Part shown: positions 1 through 8,026 of the stretch, piece after piece | How the letters are laid out: each line of letters opens with the position of its first letter | How positions within the stretch are numbered: position 1 is the first letter of the stretch | NCBI RefSeq assembly: GCF_005938105.1 | Contig: NZ_VCPE01000007.1 | Coordinates: forward strand, 1 to 64,000 | DNA from: Brucella haematophila | GTDB lineage: Bacteria; Pseudomonadota; Alphaproteobacteria; Rhizobiales; Rhizobiaceae | Length of the DNA stretch: 64,000 nt | Direction of reading: 5' to 3' | Notes under the pieces: generated by a model | The model's database searches: none | What the model saw: only the letters and a program-made list of their open reading frames with translations | Told to the model about the DNA's origin: nothing | Translations under genes and position numbers: made by a program

Positions 1-2
1 CA

Positions 3-278
3 GGCGGCATGAAGGCACTCGTCTTCCAGTTTGCAACGCTGACCGATGTCGGCTGGCAGATGTCGGGCGAGGTCATCCTGATGACGCTGCTTGACGGCAT
101 CGGCACGCTGATCGGACCCATCGTCGGCGCCGCCTTCGTCGTCGCCCTCCAGAACTATCTCGCAACATCCGACTTCCCGGTCACAATCGTCACGGGCCTC
201 ATCTTCATGGCATGCGTCATACTCTTCCGTAAAGGTATCGTCGGGGAGTTCTATGCCTGGTTTGAACGGAGGAAGTGA
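3..278 (+). CDS. Branched-chain amino acid ABC transporter permease, LivM type (3' end only)
   Basis: Only the last 91 codons lie in the window; the gene starts upstream. The readable part carries the MSGEVILMTLL and GTLIGPIVGA stretches typical of the LivM C-terminus, followed by a final membrane segment (about VTIVTGLIFMACVILF) and a basic tail. LivM proteins are inner-membrane channel subunits that import branched-chain or related amino acids together with LivH, two ATPases and a periplasmic binding protein. Its stop codon overlaps the GTG start of the thioesterase gene (GTGA), so the two are probably co-translated. Substrate cannot be told from this fragment. It is far from the binding-protein gene at 25448-26566 and need not work with it. 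Confidence 0.85.
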   Translation, partial: GGMKALVFQFATLTDVGWQMSGEVILMTLLDGIGTLIGPIVGAAFVVALQNYLATSDFPVTIVTGLIFMACVILFRKGIVGEFYAWFERRK

Positions 279-763
279 GTTTGAGTGATGCTTTTTTCAT
301 CTATCGCACGACCGTCTCACCGAGCTGGATCGACTATAATGGGCATATGGGTGACTATGCCTATGGCATCGTCTTTTCGGATGCGGCGACCGCGTATATG
401 GATCGGATAGGGGTCGACACCCCTTATCGCGAGGCGAACAATGCCACGCTTTACACGCTCGATAGCCGCATCGGATACCTGAAAGAATGCCACGTGGATG
501 AAACATTGAATGTGGTGTTGTCTGTTCTGGACGCTGATCGCAAGCGGATGCATCTCTTCATGCGTATGCTGAACGAAGCTGGTCAAGAAACGGCGCTTTG
601 CGAACAGGTGCTGATGCATGTCAGTCGGACGAGCGGAGCGCCGCGCGCATCCGACATGCCGGAATTGGCGCAACAGAGACTATTGGCCGATCTCGAGCTT
701 TCCAAAACGGCCATCAAATCGGACTGGCTAGCGCGTCCTATGGGCTTACAAAGAAAATCTTAA
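275..763 (+). CDS. Hot-dog fold acyl-CoA thioesterase family protein
   Basis: 162-residue single-domain protein of the 4-hydroxybenzoyl-CoA thioesterase/FcbC type. The N-terminal DYNGHM motif (residues 20-25) contains the Asp that acts in this family, and the length fits one hot-dog domain. It should hydrolyse a short or medium acyl-CoA in the cytoplasm; the acyl group is unknown. The start is a GTG that overlaps the TGA of the LivM gene, and no better start is visible downstream. Similar stand-alone thioesterases occur with carnitine/betaine catabolism genes, but only the permease end is visible here, so that link is a guess. Confidence 0.75.
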   Translation: MSLSDAFFIYRTTVSPSWIDYNGHMGDYAYGIVFSDAATAYMDRIGVDTPYREANNATLYTLDSRIGYLKECHVDETLNVVLSVLDADRKRMHLFMRMLNEAGQETALCEQVLMHVSRTSGAPRASDMPELAQQRLLADLELSKTAIKSDWLARPMGLQRKS

Positions 764-1046
764 ACGACCTATTGTCTTAAATTCATCACCCCGCTCGGGG
801 TAGCCGTTACGATTAAAGTGCGGTCTCGAACAATTGTCGGGCCGTACACATAACGGCGCTATCTGCACCTCGAATAGCTCGGTTATCAAATCCGTCGTTG
901 CCGCATGTCGCTTGCCTGACCGAACCATTATTGAAGGATGATGAGCTCTTCTTCATGATGAATGCGAAGACGTTGCGAAACAAACGGATCTGCAATTTCT
1001 TGGCTGGAGCAGCGCCACTCCATAGTATCAACTGCCCGATGTCCAG

Positions 1047-1084
1047 CAATAAGCCAATCTGTTAAGCGAAAGATTGGCTTATTG
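1047..1084. repeat. Perfect 14-bp inverted repeat (hairpin with 10-nt loop)
   Basis: Positions 1047-1060 (CAATAAGCCAATCT) are the exact reverse complement of 1071-1084, with a 10-base loop. No T-run follows on the plus strand. It could be a terminator for either strand, a protein-binding palindrome, or a copy of a small dispersed palindromic element. Confidence 0.7.
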
Positions 1085-1113
1085 GTTAGCTGTGCGCCCT
1101 TAAATAAAAGGGA

Positions 1114-1143
1114 TTGCTGTTAAGTTTTAAATGTAGTTATATT
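1114..1143 (+). promoter_or_regulatory. Candidate sigma70-type promoter for the secreted-protein gene at 1176
   Basis: TTGCTG at 1114-1119 and TATATT at 1138-1143 with an 18-base spacer, in an AT-rich stretch 33 bases before the start codon. Judged by eye only. Confidence 0.35.
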
Positions 1144-1175
1144 CAAATAATCCATAGCAAAGTGGAGGGTCACAG

Positions 1176-1502
1176 ATGTATGCAATTGCTCCTGCATCGA
1201 AAGCCGTAATCCTTCTGGCAGCGTTATCTACGCTTTTTTTCGCTATTGACGCTAATGCGCGTCCACTTCATCGAAGCGTCGTTGTCGGTACGGAATTGAA
1301 CAACGGTCGATCTTTAACCTGCAGGGAAGCCTCCCGGCGTCTTGCAATGCGCGGTTTGACGAATGTTCGTGAAATCGACTGCAGGAGACCGCACTATGTC
1401 ATCCGCGGAACGCGCAATCAGCAGGCATTAAGGGTTGAGGTTAGAGCGCGGGATGGACGGGTCGTGCGCGTTGACCGGTGGCATAGGCCAGGCCGCAGAT
1501 AA
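1176..1502 (+). CDS. Small secreted protein, paralogue of the protein at 2005-2319
   Basis: 108 residues with a signal peptide (hydrophobic core about residues 10-24, cleavage likely after DANA). The mature part is very basic and ends in RARDGRVVRVDRW. It aligns along its length with the 104-residue protein at 2005: both share a VGT-x-x-NNG start, a Cys, an R-x-x-RG-x-x-NVR-x-IDC block and the RARDGR ending, giving two conserved Cys that could form a disulfide in the periplasm. GGAGGG lies 7 bases before the ATG. I do not recognise the family. The lipoprotein gene between the two paralogues suggests an envelope role, but function is unknown. Confidence 0.65.
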   Translation: MYAIAPASKAVILLAALSTLFFAIDANARPLHRSVVVGTELNNGRSLTCREASRRLAMRGLTNVREIDCRRPHYVIRGTRNQQALRVEVRARDGRVVRVDRWHRPGRR

Positions 1503-1574
1503 ATCTTCCTGAACCTGCTCTTAAATCTGAAGTAAATTCAATACCCTAGAACCACATCCCGACTGAACGAAGAG

Positions 1575-1595
1575 CCAAAGCAGTGTATGCTTTGG
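1575..1595 (+). other. 8-bp hairpin between secreted-protein and lipoprotein genes
   Basis: CCAAAGCA (1575-1582) pairs with TGCTTTGG (1588-1595) around a 5-base loop. There is no T-run, so it may be an mRNA-processing or regulatory structure rather than a terminator. It lies 74 bases before the lipoprotein start. Confidence 0.3.
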
Positions 1596-1669
1596 TGATG
1601 AGTACTGCATTTCGATCCTGACTAACGTGGAACTATTTCTGACGCTCACTGCCTCGGAGGGAGGATGCC

Positions 1670-1954
1670 ATGAACAGATACATGTTTAGCTTGTTGGTTG
1701 TTGCCGCTGTCGGCTTCGGCGCGAGTGCTTGTACGTCTTCAGAACAGAGAACCGCTGGATATGGCGTCGGCGGTGCAGCAATCGGTGGTCTCGCCGGGGC
1801 TGCGATTGGCGGCAATACGCGCGGAGCGCTTACAGGTGCTGCAATCGGTGCCGCAGCTGGAACGCTGGTTGGGGTCGCGCAGACCCGGAATGGTGTTCAG
1901 TACTGCCGTTATCGGGATCAGCACGGGCGCGTTTTTGAAGCGCCTTGTCGTTGA
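1670..1954 (+). CDS. Glycine-zipper outer-membrane lipoprotein (17-kDa surface antigen type)
   Basis: 94 residues. The N-terminus is a lipoprotein signal with lipobox GASAC, placing the lipidated Cys at residue 21. It is followed by an Ala/Gly-rich glycine zipper (roughly residues 30-67, repeats like GGAAIGGLAGAAIGG) that should form a membrane-associated hairpin. The C-terminal YCRYRDQHGR segment is typical of Rickettsia 17-kDa antigen and YMGG-type lipoproteins. A strong ribosome-binding site (GGAGGGAGG) precedes the ATG. Such proteins sit in the outer membrane and are often linked to envelope stress; the exact role is unknown. The two short secreted paralogues on either side probably belong to the same transcription region. 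Confidence 0.8.
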   Translation: MNRYMFSLLVVAAVGFGASACTSSEQRTAGYGVGGAAIGGLAGAAIGGNTRGALTGAAIGAAAGTLVGVAQTRNGVQYCRYRDQHGRVFEAPCR

Positions 1955-2004
1955 GCACATTCGTAGAAGACATTCTTCGATGAGGGATCGAGGAGGAGGG
2001 GATA

Positions 2005-2319
2005 ATGTTTCGATCCATTGCCGCTATACTCGCTTTGTTGGCCCTAACTGTGGTGGGCACGATTGCGGAACCTGTTCAGGCATTCAGCCAAAATCAAACC
2101 GCTTTAGTTGGTACAAGGATAAATAACGGCCATAGAATTCGTTGTTCCGATGGTACCAGGCTTTTGAGGATGCGTGGCTTCCGAAATGTGCGTGCGATAG
2201 ATTGCAGGGGAAGTCACTTCCTCTATCGGGGGGATCGGTTGAGACGAACCTACGACGTAACAATCCGTGCCCGTGATGGTCGCATAACCAATGTTCGCAC
2301 TGTGAGATGGCGCCGCTGA
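2005..2319 (+). CDS. Small secreted protein, paralogue of the protein at 1176-1502
   Basis: 104 residues with a signal peptide (core about residues 5-20, cleavage probably after VQA). The mature protein repeats the pattern of its upstream paralogue: VGT-x-INNG, Cys, RMRGFRNVRAIDC, a YRG turn and a final IRARDGRI block. AGGAGGGG precedes the ATG at good spacing. The terminator hairpin at 2307-2333 overlaps its last codons, so this gene closes its transcription unit. Family and function unknown. The pair may come from an old tandem duplication that the lipoprotein gene now interrupts. Confidence 0.65.
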   Translation: MFRSIAAILALLALTVVGTIAEPVQAFSQNQTALVGTRINNGHRIRCSDGTRLLRMRGFRNVRAIDCRGSHFLYRGDRLRRTYDVTIRARDGRITNVRTVRWRR

Positions 2320-2333
2320 TGGGCGCCATTTTC
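2307..2333 (+). terminator. Rho-independent terminator overlapping the end of the 2005 gene
   Basis: ATGGCGCC (2307-2314) pairs with GGCGCCAT (2322-2329) around a 7-base loop that contains the TGA stop; TTTTCT follows. It separates the small-protein block from the hdeD/RND block. Confidence 0.65.
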
Positions 2334-2397
2334 TATTCGTCTCTCGTTCAGTAGAGGGCGCGCTGAAGATCATGATCGTGGCTGAAAGGGCTTATGT

Positions 2398-2955
2398 ATG
2401 GACGTTCATGATTTACCGCATCTGGAGCGCAAGACGATTGAGCAGAAGAAGTGGAAAGGCTTTCTTGGCATCGGTGTCTTGTTGTTAGCAGGAGGAGCAC
2501 TCTGCCTGTTTCTGCCTGTTTTCTCGGAGTTTGCAGCAAGTACCATCTTCGGTGTGGTCCTGATGGCAATCGGTGTCGTCAAGATTATCCAGTCGCTCAG
2601 GGTTAAGAGTTGGGCGGGCTTTGTCTGGCAAGAGTTGGCGGGTGTGGTGGAACTGGTTGGTGGAATAATGATTTATCTCAATCCACTCAAAGGCGCGCTG
2701 GCAATAACTTTGCTGATTGCAATTGTCGTTTTCGTACACGGATTTCTTCAGATCGCATTATCGATCAAGATTCATCCTACCAAGGGCTGGTACTGGTTCG
2801 CAATCTCAGGGCTTATCGCCTGGATGGCCAGCGCCGCACTTTTCCTGAAATGGCCTTTGACACGCGAACTCGCATCGGGATCGATCGCTGGAATTGCCTT
2901 GCTGATTGCCGGTTTAGCCTATGTGGGAATAGCCTTTAGCACACGAAATGCATGA
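2398..2955 (+). CDS. HdeD family (DUF308) inner-membrane protein
   Basis: 185 residues with six predicted membrane segments in three pairs (starting about residues 22, 46, 77, 101, 130 and 158) and a charged cytoplasmic N-terminus of about 20 residues. Length and the repeated LLLAGG / IGVVKII type helices match HdeD, the acid-resistance membrane protein of E. coli. Many alphaproteobacterial homologues are stress-induced, with no defined biochemical activity. AAAGGG precedes the ATG by 7 bases. The RND adaptor gene begins 40 bases downstream with no terminator between, so this is probably the first gene of an hdeD-RND operon. Confidence 0.8.
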   Translation: MDVHDLPHLERKTIEQKKWKGFLGIGVLLLAGGALCLFLPVFSEFAASTIFGVVLMAIGVVKIIQSLRVKSWAGFVWQELAGVVELVGGIMIYLNPLKGALAITLLIAIVVFVHGFLQIALSIKIHPTKGWYWFAISGLIAWMASAALFLKWPLTRELASGSIAGIALLIAGLAYVGIAFSTRNA

Positions 2956-2995
2956 ATGATTGGTCGATATCTGGCCGCAGGAGGACGCACAGTTG

Positions 2996-4138
2996 ATGAA
3001 AACCCTCGGTTATATCTCCTTGAATATTGCCCTTTCCGGGGTGCTTTCGTTTCTGTTCATGTATCCGGGCCTTGCCCAGCAATCTCCCACCGCGCCATCG
3101 GTGGTCGTGAGAAAGGTTGGCTCCGCACCGTCCACCGCTCCGCTGCAATTCAATGGCCAGGTCGAAGCGATAGAAGCAGTTGATATACAGGCCCGGATCA
3201 CCGGCTTTCTCAAAGGGAAGAGCTTCGAACAGGGCAGTGCGGTAAAAGCAGGCGATCCGCTTTTCGAGATTGAACCGGATCAAATGCAGGCGGCGGCTGC
3301 ATCAGCCGAAGCGCAGGTGGCGCGTGCGCAAGCGTCCCAGAATGCTGCCAGGCAGACCTTGACGCGAACGCGAACATTGGCAAATCGGAATACCGCTTCT
3401 CAAGCGTCGCTGGATGATGCTCAGGCCGCGTTCGATATCGCGTCGGCGGATGTGCAAAGTGCGGCGGCTGCACTCAATACGGCCAAGCTCAATCTCTCCT
3501 ACACACAGATCCGTTCCCCGATCAATGGCACCATTGGCAGGTCGCTTTTTACCGTTGGTAATCTCGTCGGTCCCAATGCTGGACCGTTGGCGCGCATTGT
3601 TCAGCTCGACCCCGTTCGGGTTGTTTTCTCCATTACAGACCGGACGCTCATCGCCATTCGTCAGAAGGAAGCGCGCGGTGGGACAGTCGATCTGAACAGT
3701 TTCCAGCCCACACTCACCCTTGCCAATGGCAAATCATATGGGCCTGCCGGTACCGTCCAGTTCATCGATAACGAGGTCAATGCGCAAACGGGCACAATCA
3801 CCGTGCGCGCCCTGTTTGCAAATCCGGATCACATTCTTCTCCCTGGCCAGACCGTTGCTGTCAGTCTGGCGGATGAAGCGGCGAAGATATTGCCGATTGT
3901 TCCCATGGCATCCGTTTTGCAGGACCGGGAGGGCAAGTTTGTCTTTGTTTTGAATGACAATAATACCGTTACGCGACGACAGGTTGTAACCGGCGTGCGC
4001 ATCGGCAATGACTGGTCTGTGAGAGAAGGGATCAAAGAGGGTGAAACGATAGTCGTCGAAGGTCTGCAAAGAATTGCGGACGGACAAGCTGTTTCGCCGC
4101 AGGAAGCGTCGCCGGAAGAACCGGGGGCCGCTCAATGA
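2996..4138 (+). CDS. RND efflux periplasmic adaptor (membrane fusion protein, AcrA/MexA type)
   Basis: 380 residues from the ATG at 2996, chosen over an upstream in-frame TTG at 2960 because GCAGGAGGA ends about 10 bases before it and a signal peptide starts there. Domains in order: signal peptide ending about AQQ (no lipobox Cys, so not lipidated), first half of the biotinyl-lipoyl domain, alpha-helical hairpin rich in Ala/Gln (about residues 85-165), second lipoyl half with [10 protein letters not shown], then beta-barrel and membrane-proximal domains. It should bridge the RND pump encoded next, which it overlaps by 4 bases (ATGA), to a TolC-like outer-membrane channel encoded elsewhere. 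No local repressor gene is visible. Confidence 0.9.
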   Translation: MKTLGYISLNIALSGVLSFLFMYPGLAQQSPTAPSVVVRKVGSAPSTAPLQFNGQVEAIEAVDIQARITGFLKGKSFEQGSAVKAGDPLFEIEPDQMQAAAASAEAQVARAQASQNAARQTLTRTRTLANRNTASQASLDDAQAAFDIASADVQSAAAALNTAKLNLSYTQIRSPINGTIGRSLFTVGNLVGPNAGPLARIVQLDPVRVVFSITDRTLIAIRQKEARGGTVDLNSFQPTLTLANGKSYGPAGTVQFIDNEVNAQTGTITVRALFANPDHILLPGQTVAVSLADEAAKILPIVPMASVLQDREGKFVFVLNDNNTVTRRQVVTGVRIGNDWSVREGIKEGETIVVEGLQRIADGQAVSPQEASPEEPGAAQ

Positions 4139-7100
4139 TTTCTGAAACCTTCATAAGGCGAACGCGTCTTGCAATCGTTATCTCCCTTCTCATTTCCATT
4201 GCCGGTGCAATCGCCGTTTTCTCTTTGCCCATCCAGCAATATCCGCAGATTACGCCACCAACAGTCACGGTGTCGGCAACATATCCGGGTGCCAGTGCAG
4301 AGGTAATTGCTGACGTTGTTGGTGGTCCGCTGGAGACAGCCATCAATGGCGTCGATGACATGATGTATATGTCGTCCACGAGTTCCAATGCCGGGCAGTA
4401 TTCATTGTCGGTTACCTTTGAAGTGGGCACGGACCCGGAGCTTGCACAGATCAATGTACAAAATCGCGCGCAGCTGGCGATTTCGCGGTTGCCTGCAGCC
4501 GTGGCGCAGCAAGGCGTTTCTGTTCGATCACGCTCGCCCGATTTCGTGTTGGGCATAGCATTCTATTCCCCTGATGACAGCTTGAGCGCGCTGGAGATCA
4601 CCAACTTTACAACGACGACGATTGTCGACGCGATTTCGCGTGTGGCCGGTGTCGGTGAGGCGAGCGTTACCGGCGCGTCAGAATATTCGATGCGCGTCTG
4701 GCTCAATCCGCAACGAATGGATGCGCTTGGGATAACCATTGATGAGGTTTCAGCCGCTATTCAGCGGCAGAATATCCAGGCTACGCTCGGGCAGTCAGGT
4801 GCGCCTCCTATGCGGGTGGGGACTGAGCTTCAATATACACTGGTAGCTCAGGGGCGGTTGCGTGATGCGGACGAATTTGGAGCTATCGTCATCCGCACCG
4901 GAGCCGATGGTGCAAAGGTGTTCTTGCGGGATATCGCTCGTCTCGAACTCGGTGCGCGTAACTATGCATCACGAGCAAGTTTCGCCGGTCATGAATCTGC
5001 TATGCTGCAGATCAACCAGTCCCCCGGCGCCAATGCGATACAGACCGCGACAGCCGTTCAGGCTGAACTCAAGCGGTTGTCATCGCGGTTTCCGGCAGGG
5101 CTGCAGTATCATGTCGTGTATGATGCAACGCGGTTTGTCGATGCCAGCCTGCAATTGACCACGCGCACATTGTTTGAAGCATTCGTCATCGTACTGGCGG
5201 TGACGTTCATCTTCTTGCAGGATTGGCGCGCGACGCTGATTTCTGCTCTTGCCATACCGGTCTCAATGCTTGGCGCAGTCGCAGTTCTGTTAGCGGTTGG
5301 CTATTCGCTGAACATGATTTCGTTGCTGGCCTTGGTTCTCGCCATTGGCCTCGTTGTCGATGATGCTATTCTTGTTGTCGAGAACGTCAAACACGTACTG
5401 GATGATACGCCGGACATTACAGTTGTTGAGGCAACGCGCAAGGCGATGCATCAGATCACCGGGCCGATCATCTCGACAACGCTGGTACTTCTTGCTGTGG
5501 TCACACCAACAGCGTTTCTGGCAGGCATTGGGGGACAGCTCTATCGCCAGTTCGCGGTCACGATTTCGTCGGCTCTCGTCATATCCTCATTCGTCGGCCT
5601 GACGCTCAGTCCGGCTTTGGCAGCGCTGTTGCTGAGGCGAGGGCAGAGCGGTTTTCGAAGAGGCCCTCTGGCGTGGTTTTCGGGCTTCATGGAACGCACC
5701 CGCAATGCCTATGGCCGGTGTGTGGGCGTTCTCGTTCAATACTGGTATGTGCCGCTTGCGGCCATTGCGGCCTGCTTTGCCGGTGCATATCTCATTTTTG
5801 TCAATCTACCGGCTACTTTCCTGCCTGATGAGGATCAGGGCGCGCTGTTCGTTGATATCCAGTTGCCAAGTGCAGCTTCGCTCGACCGCACCAATCGCAT
5901 CGTCGAAAATGTCAGAAAGGTTCTTGCCGAGACGCCCGGGGTTCAGGACGTGATAACGGTTGCGGGCTTCAGTATTTTGCAAGCGACCAGCACACCAAAT
6001 GGGGCCATGGCCGTCGCCGCACTCTTGCCGTGGGAGGACCGCGAGAAGGAAGAGCTGCGACTTAATAATATCATCGGTTCCCTGCGGTCCCAATTTGCGC
6101 AAATCCCCGGTGCGATTGTTTCGGTGTTTGCACCACCTGCAATAGCCGGTATCGGATCTGTCGGCGGGCTGGACTTCCGTCTGCAAGCCTTGCAGGGGCA
6201 ATCGACCGAGGAAATCGCGCAGGTGACAAACGCGCTTCTGGGCTATTTCAATCAGAGCAAGGAAATCGGCGGCGCAGCCACGACATTCAATGCGAATGTG
6301 CCGCAAATCTATGTCGATGTGGACCGTTCCCGCGCCGAGGCGCTCGGGCTCAGCGTATCTGATATTTACGCCGTGATTGGTGCTAATTTTGGTTCGCGCT
6401 ATGTCAACGACTTTACGCTTAACGGTCGTGTCTTTCAGGTCAACCTGCAAGCAGATTCTGATTTTCGCGCTCACAGCGAAGACATTTTGAAACTCCATGT
6501 GAGAAACCGCAACGGCACCATGGTTCCGTTGCGCAGTGTGGTGTCCTTGACCACCGTTCTCGCTCCCTTTGTGATCACACGCTACAATCTCGCGGTCTCC
6601 GCGCAGGTCAATGCTGTTCCGGCTCCGGGCGCGAGTAGCGGTCAGGCCATGGCAGCGATGGAAACCGTAGCGTCGCAAAAATTGCCGGATGGTTATGGCT
6701 ATGAGTGGTCGGGCTTGTCCTTTCAGGAAAGCAGAAGCAGCGGTCAGGAAGGTTTGGTCTTTGCCCTTGCGTTCCTCTTCGCTTATCTCTTCCTGGTCGC
6801 GCAATATGAAAGCTGGGCTTTGCCAGCAGTGGTTATCGTTTCATTGGGGGCAGCCTTGCTTGGTGCGGTTGCCGCTCTGAAGGCCTTCGGGCTTCAAAAT
6901 AGTCTCTATGTTCAGATCGCGATGGTGCTGTTGATCGGCCTTGCCGCGAAGAATGCAATTTTGATTGTCGAATTTGCAAAGGAACAGCGAGAAGCGGGAT
7001 TGACTGCGGGCGAAGCGGCGCGGGCCGGAGCCGAGCAACGTTTCCGGGCTGTGATGATGACGGCTGTGTCGTTTATTCTGGGCATTCTCCCCTTGATCCT

Positions 7101-7257
7101 GTCTTCGGGGGCTGGCGCCGGCGCGCGTCGGGCAGTGGGCGTGACAATCTTTGGCGGTATGGTGGCGGCAACGACGATCGGTCTGTTGCTCACGCCTGGC
7201 CTATATTTCATTGTGCAGTGGATAACGGAGCGATTGGCAAAACGCCGCGATCAATGA
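4135..7257 (+). CDS. RND multidrug efflux transporter, HAE1/AcrB family
   Basis: 1040 residues, the normal size for AcrB-type pumps. The first membrane helix is followed by [11 protein letters not shown] and [11 protein letters not shown], both hallmarks of the family. The proton relay is intact: the Asp pair of TM4 lies in [13 protein letters not shown] and the TM10 Lys in [14 protein letters not shown]. Two large periplasmic loops (about residues 30-330 and 550-865) carry the porter and docking domains. It exports hydrophobic drugs or envelope-damaging compounds with proton uptake. It overlaps the adaptor gene by 4 bases. Substrates cannot be predicted. Members of this family include the Brucella Bep pumps, but I cannot assign which one this is. 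Confidence 0.93.
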   Translation: MISETFIRRTRLAIVISLLISIAGAIAVFSLPIQQYPQITPPTVTVSATYPGASAEVIADVVGGPLETAINGVDDMMYMSSTSSNAGQYSLSVTFEVGTDPELAQINVQNRAQLAISRLPAAVAQQGVSVRSRSPDFVLGIAFYSPDDSLSALEITNFTTTTIVDAISRVAGVGEASVTGASEYSMRVWLNPQRMDALGITIDEVSAAIQRQNIQATLGQSGAPPMRVGTELQYTLVAQGRLRDADEFGAIVIRTGADGAKVFLRDIARLELGARNYASRASFAGHESAMLQINQSPGANAIQTATAVQAELKRLSSRFPAGLQYHVVYDATRFVDASLQLTTRTLFEAFVIVLAVTFIFLQDWRATLISALAIPVSMLGAVAVLLAVGYSLNMISLLALVLAIGLVVDDAILVVENVKHVLDDTPDITVVEATRKAMHQITGPIISTTLVLLAVVTPTAFLAGIGGQLYRQFAVTISSALVISSFVGLTLSPALAALLLRRGQSGFRRGPLAWFSGFMERTRNAYGRCVGVLVQYWYVPLAAIAACFAGAYLIFVNLPATFLPDEDQGALFVDIQLPSAASLDRTNRIVENVRKVLAETPGVQDVITVAGFSILQATSTPNGAMAVAALLPWEDREKEELRLNNIIGSLRSQFAQIPGAIVSVFAPPAIAGIGSVGGLDFRLQALQGQSTEEIAQVTNALLGYFNQSKEIGGAATTFNANVPQIYVDVDRSRAEALGLSVSDIYAVIGANFGSRYVNDFTLNGRVFQVNLQADSDFRAHSEDILKLHVRNRNGTMVPLRSVVSLTTVLAPFVITRYNLAVSAQVNAVPAPGASSGQAMAAMETVASQKLPDGYGYEWSGLSFQESRSSGQEGLVFALAFLFAYLFLVAQYESWALPAVVIVSLGAALLGAVAALKAFGLQNSLYVQIAMVLLIGLAAKNAILIVEFAKEQREAGLTAGEAARAGAEQRFRAVMMTAVSFILGILPLILSSGAGAGARRAVGVTIFGGMVAATTIGLLLTPGLYFIVQWITERLAKRRDQ

Positions 7258-7515
7258 TGTGCTCGGCGCAAACCGTATACTTTGGTATATCTTAAGTACC
7301 ATAATGCACCTTGTAGAAGGCATGCATTTTCGTAGCTCATGACTGGTTCATCTGTTATTGAGATGCCGTCGGAGCGAAAGAATTCAGCTCCTTAACACAG
7401 GAAACCACAATGCCCAGCGACAGTAGTCGAAAGCTGTCGCCACTGGGGTTGTTCGGAGAGAGCTGATTTCATGCTCTTACCCGGACGCTTGCAGTGGCGC
7501 GTCATGAGGTAAGAG
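7258..7515 (+). promoter_or_regulatory. Leader region of the small-protein/mgtA locus
   Basis: 258 bases between the RND gene and the next protein gene. It contains a small inverted repeat TGGTA/TACCA (7283-7287 and 7297-7301) in an AT-rich stretch that may be promoter or operator. A short leader ORF follows (7410-7466), containing a two-part hairpin (7413-7423 with 7434-7447). The start-burying hairpin begins at 7468. An alternative pairing is also possible: AGAGC (7459-7463) with GCTCT (7473-7477). That pairing would occupy the arm that otherwise hides the ribosome-binding site, so two exclusive folds exist. I do not recognise a known M-box consensus here. Confidence 0.5.
7410..7466 (+). 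CDS. Leader peptide 1 (18 residues) upstream of the small unknown protein
   Basis: ATG at 7410 with AGGAAA 7 bases upstream encodes MPSDSSRKLSPLGLFGES and stops at TGA 7464-7466. The stop lies one base before the 5' arm of the hairpin that hides the next start codon (7468-7520). A ribosome on the last codons would cover that arm, the geometry of translational attenuation. The internal hairpin CCCAG-CGACAG / CTGTCG-CCA-CTGGG spans the coding part. Expression is not shown; the evidence is the ribosome-binding site and the placement. Confidence 0.5.
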   Translation: MPSDSSRKLSPLGLFGES

Positions 7516-7520
7516 ATGAA
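7468..7520 (+). promoter_or_regulatory. Hairpin sequestering the ribosome-binding site and start codon at 7516
   Basis: TTCAT (7468-7472) and CTCTTACC (7474-7481) pair with GGTAAGAG-ATGAA (7508-7520): 13 base pairs with one bulged G. The paired 3' arm includes the whole AG-rich ribosome-binding region and the ATG. An inner stem GACGC (7484-7488) / GCGTC (7499-7503) stabilises the loop. Translation of the downstream gene should be off unless this structure is opened. Confidence 0.65.
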
Positions 7521-7836
7521 TATTGCAGCAGCAATCGCCAATTTTGGCGCGCGCTTCGGCGTGCATATGCGTAACCCCAGCTACGCAACCGCTTCCAGCG
7601 AACAGACCACGTATCGTCCCATTTACAAAGCAGAGGCAAGCGGTGACAGGATTTCCGGGAAGACTTCGCGGCTGACAACGATCTGGTATGTGAACCCGGA
7701 AAATGGTCGCGTGGAATGCCGCTGGACCAAGGATCCCGAGGAAATCGCGCGTTATCGGTCTTTGCCGGTGTTGGAGCGCTTTGGCCTACTCCTCGCTGCC
7801 GGTCAGCAGAACCGGACATCAAACTGGGTGCATTGA
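7516..7836 (+). CDS. Small unknown protein in the mgtA leader region
   Basis: 106 residues, no signal peptide or membrane segment. The sequence has a Gly/Ala-rich start, a central IWYVNPENGRVECRW block and a short helical C-terminus (PVLERFGLLLAAG). I do not recognise the family. Its start codon and ribosome-binding site are buried in the hairpin at 7468-7520 and follow leader ORF 1. It lies 234 bases before mgtA with no terminator seen between, so it may share the mgtA transcript and be controlled by the same cue, presumably low Mg2+. The alternative is that it is not expressed and the region is purely regulatory; the buried start argues for real, controlled translation. Confidence 0.5.
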   Translation: MNIAAAIANFGARFGVHMRNPSYATASSEQTTYRPIYKAEASGDRISGKTSRLTTIWYVNPENGRVECRWTKDPEEIARYRSLPVLERFGLLLAAGQQNRTSNWVH

Positions 7837-7885
7837 TCGGCAGTCCTGTTCCATCGGCTGCCATTTAAGACAAGGAAACTCGACC

Positions 7886-8017
7886 ATGGACGACGACCCG
7901 AGTAGGTCCGCTCGGTCGGTGCGTGTAGCACTATCCGGGCGGGCATCTCAGGATTTCTATCGACAAACAAACCGGACGTCGCTTCGACGGTGCGGCATGG
8001 CTTTGCACATCCTGTAA
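7886..8017 (+). CDS. Leader peptide 2 (43 residues) upstream of mgtA, MgtL-like in layout
   Basis: ATG at 7886 preceded by AAGGAAA at 8 bases spacing; the TAA at 8015-8017 lies 10 bases before the hairpin that buries the mgtA start. The peptide begins MDDDP and is then rich in Arg and Ser. Enterobacterial MgtL, the leader of mgtA, begins MEPDP, and such acidic/proline starts destabilise ribosomes at low Mg2+ (known for E. coli MgtL). The resemblance is limited to those first residues and to the position before mgtA. A small stem (8008-8012 with 8020-8024) places the TAA in its loop. Confidence 0.5.
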   Translation: MDDDPSRSARSVRVALSGRASQDFYRQTNRTSLRRCGMALHIL

Positions 8018-8026
8018 CGGGATGGG

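Larger units (their letters stand above)
764..1175 (+). other. Intergenic region without a convincing gene
   Basis: About 410 bases with no reading frame that has a good ribosome-binding site or a recognisable product; a 78-codon minus-strand frame at 813-1049 reads like shadow sequence. The region holds a weak short GC hairpin near 788-801, the long inverted repeat at 1047-1084 and a candidate promoter before the next gene. Confidence 0.6.

Noticed and set aside
813-1049. 78-codon minus-strand frame considered as a transposase remnant
   Set aside because: No transposase motif and no ribosome-binding site; composition like shadow sequence.
5806-6804. 332-codon minus-strand frame inside the RND pump gene
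   Set aside because: Antisense to a conserved pump domain; no ribosome-binding site or family motif.
7258-7515. Considered as a known Mg2+ riboswitch (M-box/ykoK)
   Set aside because: The conserved M-box core segments are not apparent; the leader ORF and start-burying hairpin explain the region better.
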